61,678 nt of DNA from Pelagibacteraceae bacterium AG-422-I02 (GTDB lineage: Bacteria; Pseudomonadota; Alphaproteobacteria; Pelagibacterales; Pelagibacteraceae). The notes under the pieces are model-generated. The model was not told the origin of the DNA, made no database searches, and saw only the letters and a list, made by a program, of their open reading frames with translations. The stretch covers positions 1 to 61,678 of the forward strand of contig QCMS01000006.1 of NCBI GenBank assembly GCA_003213555.1, given 5' to 3'. This document shows, one piece after another, positions 1-6,411 of this stretch; the first letter of the stretch is position 1, and the number at the start of each line of letters is the position of its first letter. A program made the translations under genes and the position numbers.

Positions 1-510
1 GAAATCTTTTTAAATAATATTGGAGAGCCAAATAAATTATTTAAAATTAAAGAAAATGGAGAGCTAAAGGAAATTGATTTAGAAATTAATTCTGAACCTA
101 ATGGACTTGGTACAGGCGCAGCTGTAGCCGATATCGATAAAGATGGTATTTTAGAATTATTAATCTCACACGGAGAAACAGGCAACCAAATACTAACTCT
201 TTATAAAGCTGATATTAAAAAAAATAATAATTATTTAAGAATTAAACCTTTAAATAAAAATGGAGCACCCGCAAGAGGTGCCACGGTAACGCTTACTTCT
301 AATTTAAGAGAACACTCTAAAACAATCGATGCAGGATCAGGATATTTATGTCAAATGGAGCCTGTTGCTCATTATGGACTTCGGGAAGGTGAAAAAGATT
401 TTAAAGTTTCAATTAAGTGGACAAACGGAAAGACTAATAATTATAAAATAACAAAAACTGGTAAGACTTATATTTTTAAACAAAGTAAGATGACTATCTC
501 GCCATCTTAA
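1..510 (+). CDS. FG-GAP/ASPIC-UnbV repeat protein, C-terminal part (5' end outside window)
   Basis: Open from base 1 to a TAA at 508-510, giving the last 169 residues of a longer protein. Residues 35-54 look like the end of an FG-GAP/VCBS repeat, with the acidic Ca-binding-type loop DIDKDG. Residues about 72-160 match the ASPIC/UnbV pattern, including GAPARGATVTL, GSGYLCQ and a HYGL motif. Family members are usually exported or cell-surface beta-propeller proteins of unclear role. The gene runs tail-to-tail into the next gene and overlaps it by 17 bases. The missing N-terminus prevents any statement about a signal peptide or repeat number. Confidence 0.85.
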   Translation, partial: EIFLNNIGEPNKLFKIKENGELKEIDLEINSEPNGLGTGAAVADIDKDGILELLISHGETGNQILTLYKADIKKNNNYLRIKPLNKNGAPARGATVTLTSNLREHSKTIDAGSGYLCQMEPVAHYGLREGEKDFKVSIKWTNGKTNNYKITKTGKTYIFKQSKMTISPS

Positions 511-1192
511 TAAATATATCACCCATTCCAATATTCATTTCTTCTAAAGGAATATCATTTTTGAAAGCACAGAATTTTCCGGTGATTTCATTAGACTCTA
601 TTTTTTTAATATCTGCTTTTTGACATTTTCTTGCTTCGTATAAAATTCCTATTACTAACTTATTATCAACCACATGAACTTCTTCTTTATTTAACTTTTG
701 ACCATTACAGAAATAATTTCTGTTTACTTCCTTTGGAAAATCTTTTTTTGTGCATGGATTATCTATTAAGAGGACATCAATCATTTTTGGGCCATCCTTA
801 AATTTATGTTTGATTTTTTTAACCTTAGTGTAATTCATGAGGTCACAAGAACATGGCCAACAACATCTGTAAAGTTCACCACAAATATTTTTTTGTGTTC
901 TTAATTCTTTAACAAAAATAAAATCTGGTTTTTCTCCCGGGTTAATCAATGAACCTGATACGGGACAATATAATTTATTATACTCAATAAATTCTTCATA
1001 TGTTAAATCTTGGTCAATTAAATATTTAAAAAATCTTGGTCCAGCTGCATTTCTATTACTGTCAGGAAAGATTTTGGTCCAGTTTTTTACAAGATTTTCA
1101 TAGTAAAATTTTTTTTGCTGATAGTTAACCTCTGCGTATATCGAAGAGCAAAGAATAAATAGAAAAACTGATACTTTAATTATAAATTTCAT
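494..1192 (-). CDS. exported Cys-rich protein of unknown function (232 aa)
   Basis: The N-terminus (MKF, a hydrophobic stretch, then a likely cut after Ala20 in SSIYA) is a classical signal peptide, so the mature protein should be periplasmic. Cysteines cluster at positions 76, 104, 110, 111, 114 and 116, including the motif CCWPCSCD and a CPVSG motif at 76-80. This spacing suits metal binding or several disulfides, but I do not recognise the family. A second Cys pair region lies in the C-terminal half (NPCTKKD, YFCNG, ARKCQ). Its 3' end overlaps the ASPIC/UnbV gene by 17 bases on the opposite strand. The start ATG at 1192 is the natural one because it opens the signal peptide. Confidence 0.8.
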   Translation of the reverse strand: MKFIIKVSVFLFILCSSIYAEVNYQQKKFYYENLVKNWTKIFPDSNRNAAGPRFFKYLIDQDLTYEEFIEYNKLYCPVSGSLINPGEKPDFIFVKELRTQKNICGELYRCCWPCSCDLMNYTKVKKIKHKFKDGPKMIDVLLIDNPCTKKDFPKEVNRNYFCNGQKLNKEEVHVVDNKLVIGILYEARKCQKADIKKIESNEITGKFCAFKNDIPLEEMNIGMGDIFIKMAR

Positions 1193-1253
1193 TTTAAATA
1201 TTTAATCATTTTTAAAATAATTACGCTGCGGTTTTCTTGCTATTTTTGTGATA

Positions 1254-1403
1254 TCAATTTTTTCTTCTAATTTTTTTAATTCCGCAATCTTTACATTTTA
1301 TCGTTTCAGTTGAACCGCCTAGGCTAAAACTATAATTAATATCAACTTTTTCATATCTGTGGATACCTATTTTACAAAACAGTAAATACAACCGTCTAAT
1401 CAT
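1254..1403 (-). CDS. candidate 49-aa small protein with CxxC (zinc-ribbon-like)
   Basis: A short ORF starting MIRRLYLLFCKIGIHRYEK and ending TIKCKDCGIKKIRRKN. The layout (hydrophobic or basic start, Cys-x-x-Gly-His-like turn, then CxxCG near the end) resembles small zinc-ribbon proteins of phage and bacterial origin, but this is a weak resemblance. No clear Shine-Dalgarno lies before the ATG at 1403. It fills most of an otherwise unexplained gap of about 340 bases between two minus-strand genes, which supports its being real in a genome this compact. Function is unknown. Confidence 0.45.
   Translation of the reverse strand: MIRRLYLLFCKIGIHRYEKVDINYSFSLGGSTETIKCKDCGIKKIRRKN
1371..1400 (+). 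promoter_or_regulatory. possible sigma-70 promoter for the 18-aa peptide
   Basis: TTTACA (1371-1376), an 18-base spacer and TCTAAT (1395-1400) would start transcription near 1407, about 42 bases before the ATG at 1449. Matches are moderate and A+T richness makes chance hits common. Confidence 0.3.
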
Positions 1404-1448
1404 AATTTAAACAAAAATATTATTAATGATATTTTAGGAGGTAATTAA

Positions 1449-1505
1449 ATGTCTGGTTGGGAAATATTAATTGTTTTAGCCGTAATTTACGCAATAACTA
1501 ATTAA
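1449..1505 (+). CDS. candidate 18-aa hydrophobic micropeptide
   Basis: The ORF encodes MSGWEILIVLAVIYAITN and stops at TAA 1503-1505. A perfect AGGAGG Shine-Dalgarno sits at 1436-1441, seven bases before the ATG; such a strong site is rare elsewhere in this window, where many genes lack one. Residues 5-16 form one short hydrophobic helix, so the peptide would probably sit in the inner membrane. It lies alone on the plus strand, convergent to the TRAP permease gene that ends at 1535. It could be a small membrane protein or a leader-type peptide; nothing downstream on the same strand suggests the latter. Confidence 0.55.
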   Translation: MSGWEILIVLAVIYAITN

Positions 1506-1534
1506 ATTAAAAGGGAATAAAAATTGGAAAAATT

Positions 1535-3871
1535 TTAATTTGGACTTTCTTTTCCAAATCTAAAATTCGTGTATCCAAAAGTTAATAAAAAAATTAACGC
1601 AATTGGATAAACTATATTTTTATTTGGTCTATCTGGATTTTCAATTTTAAAATTACTTATGATGTCACCCATTTGAATACCAGATTTTTTTGCCTCTCCT
1701 TTCCAATTTAATTTGTCTACAGTGAGTTGATCATTCTGATCTGCTAATGTTACTCCATATTCTTCTAAATTATAATTATTTTCAAATTTTCCTTTATCAA
1801 TCACGAATAATTTATATCTTTCTCCGTATTCAGTTACTCGAGTAACCTTAATGTGAACTTCTTTTGAGGGATCGAAAGATAAATTTTGAATACTTTCTGC
1901 TGAGAGTTTTTGTTCATTAAATTTTGGGTAGAATTTACCTAATACATAGTCGGGAGCTAAAAATGATAAAGATATTATTAAGAAAGCTATAGTCTCGTAC
2001 CACCTTAATTTATTTATAAACCATTGTTGTGTTGCTGCAGTGAAAACTAAAATACCTATTAATGAAGTGACTATTACCAATATTGCCTGCCAGATACTAT
2101 CTACTCCAATTAATAAAAGTTCATGGTTAAATAAAAAGACGATCGGTAAAATTCCTGTTCTTAAACTATACCAAATAGCTTGGAGTCCTGTTCTTAAAGG
2201 ATCTCCACCAGAAATTGCTGCTGCTGCATAAGACGCTAAACCTACAGGAGGAGTTACATCGGCCATCAGTCCAAAATAAAATACGAATAAGTGAACAGCA
2301 ATTAATGGAAAAATAAAACCTGAAGCATTTCCAACGTCTACTAAAACAGTGGCCATTAGTGAAGCCACCACCACATAGTTTGCGGTTGTTGGAAGACCCA
2401 TTCCAAGAAGTAAACAAAGAATAATAGTTAATAAAATTAATATGATTACATTATCTCTTGCTATTGTTTCGATGACTATAATTAAATTAGTACTTAATCC
2501 TGTTGAACCAACCGCTCCTACTATTATACCTGCTGTGGCAATCGCTATTCCAACTCCAACCATATTAATTGCTCCTTTTTGAAGTCCAACAATAGTTTGG
2601 TTCCACCATTCGATTAAGCCGGTTTTATAATCTGAGTTTTTAATTATACGATTTATCAAATTCACAATGATTAAAGAAATAGTTGCATAAAAAATCGAAA
2701 AACCTGCCGTGTATCTCATGTAGACAAGTAGAAAAATTAATACAAAAATTGGTATTAGAAAATGTAATCCAGATAAAAAAGTTTTCTTAAGATGAGGTAC
2801 GTCTGAATCATCCATTCCTTTGAGTCCTAGTTTAAGAGCCTCTAGATGAGATATATAAAATAAAGCAATGTATGAAATGATAGCTGGTAAAAAAGCATGT
2901 TTGACAACTTCAAAATAGGTTACACCAATAAAACTTGCCATTACAAAAGCTGCCGCTCCCATAACCGGTGGCATAATTTGACCATTTACAGATGATGAAA
3001 CTTCAATTGCACCAGCTTTCTCTTGAGAGAAACCAGTTTTTTTCATAATCGGAATTGTAAAAGTTCCAGTGGTGACAGTATTAGCAATTGAAGAACCTGA
3101 AATCATACCAGTCATTCCAGAACCTAAAATTGCAGCTTTAGCAGGTCCTCCTCGCATCTTACCCACCATTGCGAATGCTAAATCTAAAAAATATTTTCCT
3201 CCGCCTGCTGTTTCTAACAATGCTCCAAAAAGAACGAATAAAAATATGAAATCAACAGATACGCCTATAGGTATTCCAAAAATAGCTTCTTGATCAAACC
3301 ATTGGAAGCCAACTAGTCTTTTAACAGATAGACCACCGTGAGAAATAATATCTGGCGCATATTTACCAAAATAAGAAAATAAAAGAAAACAGATAGCAAT
3401 TATTACTAATGGTAATCCGATAGCTCTTCTTGTGGCCTCTAAAAGTATTAAAATACCTGTTGCCCCAATAATAAGCTCTACAGGAACTTTAAATCCGAAT
3501 ATCTCTTTAACTAAAAGTATCCCGCCCCTATTAACAAGATCGTCATAAAAAAAATAAATATAAAGGCAACAGAATGCAGCGACAATACTTATAAGAATAT
3601 CAAAAACTGATATTTTCTTTCCTCGTACAACAGGAAAGATTAAAAATGTAAGTGTGAGTGCGAAACCTAAATGTATTGCTCTAGCAGGTAAACCTTTGAA
3701 CATTCCAAAGTTAAACCAAAAAGGAAAAGGAGAAGCATACCAAAGTTGAAATAATGTCCAAATAATTGCTATTCCAAATACTATTTTTAAATGGATGCCT
3801 GATAAATTTCTAGTAGGAGAAATATCTTCTTGAATTTTGTCTTTAATCTTACTTTGAATTGTTTGATTCAT
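1535..3871 (-). CDS. TRAP transporter fused permease, TAXI type (4TM/12TM)
   Basis: A 778-residue polytopic membrane protein fusing the small (DctQ-like) and large (DctM-like) TRAP permease subunits, as is usual for TAXI systems. Many hydrophobic helices run from about residue 28 to 640. The central signature GSGMTGMISGSSIANTV followed by TTGTFTIPIMKKTGF is typical of the large-subunit repeat, and a second such region carries GMGLPTTANYV. The C-terminal 130 residues include a soluble segment ending in a PDZ-like stretch (KKSGIQMGDIISNF) and one last helix. It should import an organic acid or amino-acid-type substrate using an ion gradient together with the binding protein encoded just upstream. 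Substrate unknown. Confidence 0.92.
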   Translation of the reverse strand: MNQTIQSKIKDKIQEDISPTRNLSGIHLKIVFGIAIIWTLFQLWYASPFPFWFNFGMFKGLPARAIHLGFALTLTFLIFPVVRGKKISVFDILISIVAAFCCLYIYFFYDDLVNRGGILLVKEIFGFKVPVELIIGATGILILLEATRRAIGLPLVIIAICFLLFSYFGKYAPDIISHGGLSVKRLVGFQWFDQEAIFGIPIGVSVDFIFLFVLFGALLETAGGGKYFLDLAFAMVGKMRGGPAKAAILGSGMTGMISGSSIANTVTTGTFTIPIMKKTGFSQEKAGAIEVSSSVNGQIMPPVMGAAAFVMASFIGVTYFEVVKHAFLPAIISYIALFYISHLEALKLGLKGMDDSDVPHLKKTFLSGLHFLIPIFVLIFLLVYMRYTAGFSIFYATISLIIVNLINRIIKNSDYKTGLIEWWNQTIVGLQKGAINMVGVGIAIATAGIIVGAVGSTGLSTNLIIVIETIARDNVIILILLTIILCLLLGMGLPTTANYVVVASLMATVLVDVGNASGFIFPLIAVHLFVFYFGLMADVTPPVGLASYAAAAISGGDPLRTGLQAIWYSLRTGILPIVFLFNHELLLIGVDSIWQAILVIVTSLIGILVFTAATQQWFINKLRWYETIAFLIISLSFLAPDYVLGKFYPKFNEQKLSAESIQNLSFDPSKEVHIKVTRVTEYGERYKLFVIDKGKFENNYNLEEYGVTLADQNDQLTVDKLNWKGEAKKSGIQMGDIISNFKIENPDRPNKNIVYPIALIFLLTFGYTNFRFGKESPN

Positions 3872-3902
3872 TGCGTTTAAGATACATTATTCTAAAAAAA
3901 AA

Positions 3903-3922
3903 GGCCCAAGAAATATTGGGCC
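3903..3922 (-). terminator. intercistronic hairpin between TRAP binding protein and permease genes
   Basis: GGCCCAA (3903-3909) pairs with TTGGGCC (3916-3922) around a 6-base loop. On the minus strand it is followed by nine T, and on the plus strand by six T, so it can act in both directions. It lies between the binding-protein gene and the permease gene of one transporter, so it probably ends or attenuates most transcripts and keeps the binding protein more abundant than the permease. Confidence 0.8.
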
Positions 3923-3948
3923 TTTTTTAATTAAACTAAAAAGTTGAA

Positions 3949-4953
3949 TTACATTAATCCAGCTTCTTTGTAGTACTTAATTGCACCTGGATGTAATGGA
4001 GCCGATAAACCATCAGCTATCATATTTTTCTTTTCCAGAGGTCCAAAAGCTGGGTGTTGAGCTCTGAAGTCATCAAAGTTCTCCATTACCGCTTTTGTTA
4101 CTAAGTATACAAGTTCCTCAGAAACATCTGCGCTTGTCACAACTGTAGCTTTTACACCAAACGTTGTAGCGTCTTTTTTCTGATTTGAATAAGTTCCTTT
4201 TGGAATTACAGCTTTTGCATAGTAATCAGCTCCATCAATTAAACCTTGAACTGGCGCGCCTGTCAAATTGATTGGGCTAGCTTTTGCTTTACAAGTAGCT
4301 GCTTGCTCCATAGCACCATTTGGAAATCCTACTGAATATCCGAATGCATCTATTTTACCATCGCAGAGAGCTTTTACCTGTTCAGAAGAAGTCAGCTCAG
4401 TAGTAGCTTTAAACATACTCATGTCTGCTCCCATAGCTTTCATTAATTCTTCCATAGTTCCTCTCTGACCAGAACCTGGGTTACCGATGTTTACTGTTTT
4501 TCCTTTTAGGCCCTTGAAATTTTTAATTCCAGATTTTTTACTTGCCCAAATTTGAAAAGGTTCATTATGAACAGAAAATACAGCTCGTAAATTACTAAAC
4601 TGTTTTCCTTCCCATTTGCTTGAACCGTTGTAAGCATGATACTGCCAGTCTGACTGAGCAACACCAAATTGAAACTCACCATCTTTGATTTGTCCAATAT
4701 TGTAGTTAGAACCACCTGTTGAAGGTGCAGTACATCTATAAGCTTTAGCTGTACCTTTTTTTCTACCATGATCAGCACTTATTGCTGACTTGTGTAACAT
4801 TTTACAGATAGCGTTACCTGTTTGGAAATATACTCCAGTTGGTCCGCCTGTTCCTATTGTAAAGAACTCTGCTGATTTTGCGATCGAAGTAATAGGGCTT
4901 GAAAAAGCAAACATTACTAGTACCGCTGAAATCAATGACGTCATTTTTTTCAT
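3949..4953 (-). CDS. TAXI-family TRAP transporter solute-binding protein
   Basis: This 334-residue periplasmic receptor captures the substrate of the adjacent TRAP permease. Residues 1-28 are a signal peptide (MKKMTSLISAVLVMFAF, then SIAKSAE). The mature protein starts with FFTIGTGGPTGVYFQTG, the hallmark of the TAXI (TRAP-associated extracytoplasmic immunogenic) family. Its length fits the family. A good Shine-Dalgarno (AGAGGAG) precedes the ATG at 4953. It is read after the aminotransferase and before the permease on the same strand, with its own likely promoter in the 63-base gap upstream. The ligand cannot be told from sequence; a link to the aminotransferase hints at an amino or keto acid, but that is inference. 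Confidence 0.93.
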   Translation of the reverse strand: MKKMTSLISAVLVMFAFSSPITSIAKSAEFFTIGTGGPTGVYFQTGNAICKMLHKSAISADHGRKKGTAKAYRCTAPSTGGSNYNIGQIKDGEFQFGVAQSDWQYHAYNGSSKWEGKQFSNLRAVFSVHNEPFQIWASKKSGIKNFKGLKGKTVNIGNPGSGQRGTMEELMKAMGADMSMFKATTELTSSEQVKALCDGKIDAFGYSVGFPNGAMEQAATCKAKASPINLTGAPVQGLIDGADYYAKAVIPKGTYSNQKKDATTFGVKATVVTSADVSEELVYLVTKAVMENFDDFRAQHPAFGPLEKKNMIADGLSAPLHPGAIKYYKEAGLM

Positions 4954-4979
4954 GTGTACTCCTCTTGTTATAAAAATGA

Positions 4980-5008
4980 ATTTAACTATTTTATTGAATG
5001 GAGGTCAA
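4980..5008 (-). promoter_or_regulatory. likely sigma-70 promoter of the TAXI binding-protein gene
   Basis: On the minus strand TTGACC (5003-5008), a 17-base spacer and TTAAAT (4980-4985) lie about 27 bases before the start codon at 4953 and wholly within the gap after the aminotransferase gene. The transporter can therefore be expressed independently of that gene. Confidence 0.5.
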
Positions 5009-5016
5009 AGAGAATC

Positions 5017-6255
5017 TTATAAATTTTTGGCCCAATTTGATAATTTATTTATGCCTTCAACTACATTTGGGGCATACTTTTTAATCATCTCATCATCTAT
5101 CATCTTACAATTAGTTACGTTTTTAAAAAACTCTACTCCATCAAAATCGGTATAACTTAATCTCGTTAACATTTTTTTTGATTTAAAACCAAAGTCCGAG
5201 CCTGGCAACATTGCAACACCCGTTTCTTTTAAAATAGCTTCACATAGTTTTGATGATGTTTTATATTTTTTATTTTTAAATTCCGGCATTAAATAAAACG
5301 CTCCCTGTGGTGGTGCTATTAATATCTTATTTGATTTCAGATTATTATAAACATAATTTCCTACAGATCTTAATATCGCTCTTACTTTAAGTTTGTAAAT
5401 ATCGTGCTCATGAGCGTATGCTTCTATTGATGCGTATTGAGTAGGTGTGTTAACAGTAGAATATGATTCGCTTGCAAGAGATTTTAAACTTTTTAAAAAT
5501 TCAGATAATTTTTTTGGAACAGCTAAAAATCCAAGTCTCCATCCTCCAGCTCCACACCATTTACTTAAGCCTCCAGTTATAAAAGTTAATTCAGGATAAA
5601 ATTTTGAGATCGAATTATACTCGCCGTTAAATGTAAGGTCTGTATAAATTTCATCTGACAAAACCATAATTTTATATTTTTTTGCAATTTTAGCTAGTTC
5701 TTTTAAATTATTACAAACTACTCCTGATGGATTATTTGGAGAATTAAGAATTAAAATTAAATTTTTGTTTTTTCCTACTGATTTAATTTTTTTTTCTAGT
5801 TCTCGCCCAGTTGGAAACCAATTATTTTCTCTTTTAGTTTCTAACCAATGTACTTTGTTTGAACCTATTTCTGCCTGAGGTTCATATGATACCCAGCCAG
5901 GGGCTGGAATTATAATTTCTCCGTTAAATGCTATGTGTATTAATAACATTGCTTCTTTTGATCCAGGAGTAATTAATATATTTTCTTTTGGGTATTCATT
6001 TCCCGTTCTTTTGGATAAGTACTTTGAAATATTTTCTCTTAATTCAGGCAATCCTTGTATCGGTAAGTATTCTTTTCTATAAGCGTTTTTTTTTAATGCA
6101 TCAACAATTTTTTCTGGAACTGGGAATGGTGATTGTCCAAAACCAAATTGATAAACTTTTTTTCCTTTAGAAATAAGTTCTTTAGATTTTTCATTAATTA
6201 CAAGTGTAGAAGACTCTTTTAGCTTAAGAATTTTCTTTTTTACTTTAGAGGTCAT
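5017..6255 (-). CDS. class I/II PLP-dependent aminotransferase
   Basis: A 412-residue fold-type I aminotransferase. Lys232 in GGLSKWCGAGGWRLG is the PLP Schiff-base lysine, followed by the GWRLG phosphate-binding Arg. NSPNNPSG at 171-178 and DEIY at 201-204 are the cofactor-contacting motifs, and a C-terminal Arg lies in LTRLSY. These features place it in the AspC/aromatic-type group, though the exact substrate cannot be assigned. The usual SFSK is replaced by GLSK, an acceptable variant. It precedes the TAXI transporter genes by 63 bases on the same strand and diverges from the helicase operon across a 156-base gap. Confidence 0.88.
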   Translation of the reverse strand: MTSKVKKKILKLKESSTLVINEKSKELISKGKKVYQFGFGQSPFPVPEKIVDALKKNAYRKEYLPIQGLPELRENISKYLSKRTGNEYPKENILITPGSKEAMLLIHIAFNGEIIIPAPGWVSYEPQAEIGSNKVHWLETKRENNWFPTGRELEKKIKSVGKNKNLILILNSPNNPSGVVCNNLKELAKIAKKYKIMVLSDEIYTDLTFNGEYNSISKFYPELTFITGGLSKWCGAGGWRLGFLAVPKKLSEFLKSLKSLASESYSTVNTPTQYASIEAYAHEHDIYKLKVRAILRSVGNYVYNNLKSNKILIAPPQGAFYLMPEFKNKKYKTSSKLCEAILKETGVAMLPGSDFGFKSKKMLTRLSYTDFDGVEFFKNVTNCKMIDDEMIKKYAPNVVEGINKLSNWAKNL

Positions 6256-6305
6256 TTTAACTTTAAATTACCTATACGGGGACTGCCTATTAGAAGTCAA
6301 ATCAA

Positions 6306-6330
6306 TTGTTAAAATTGGAACATTTGACAA
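6306..6330. promoter_or_regulatory. inverted repeat overlapping the helicase -35 box (possible operator)
   Basis: TTGTTAAA (6306-6313) and TTTGACAA (6323-6330) are inverted copies with one mismatch, separated by 9 bases. The right arm contains the -35 element TTGACA of the helicase promoter. A bound dimeric regulator would cover that promoter. The repeat is short, so chance is possible. Confidence 0.35.
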
Positions 6331-6352
6331 AACGATTCGGTCATGTTTTAAT
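6324..6352 (+). promoter_or_regulatory. sigma-70 promoter of the helicase-terB-fdxA-carD operon
   Basis: TTGACA (6324-6329), a 17-base spacer and TTTAAT (6347-6352). The -35 box is a perfect consensus match and the expected start point near 6359 leaves a leader of about 53 bases before the ATG at 6412. Confidence 0.6.
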
Positions 6353-6411
6353 CTTCCTTTGTTCTCAACTTGAACCTACATATAGTATAAAAAAAGTTAT
6401 CTGACACAAAT

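Noticed and set aside
1342-1377. Minus-strand mini-ORF MKKLILIIVLA starting like a lipoprotein signal
   Set aside because: It stops after 11 codons and lies in another frame of the 49-residue candidate, so I take it as chance.
4790-5155. Plus-strand ORF of 121 residues across the TAXI/aminotransferase gap
   Set aside because: It is antisense to two well-supported genes and to the promoter between them, and its protein has no recognisable features.
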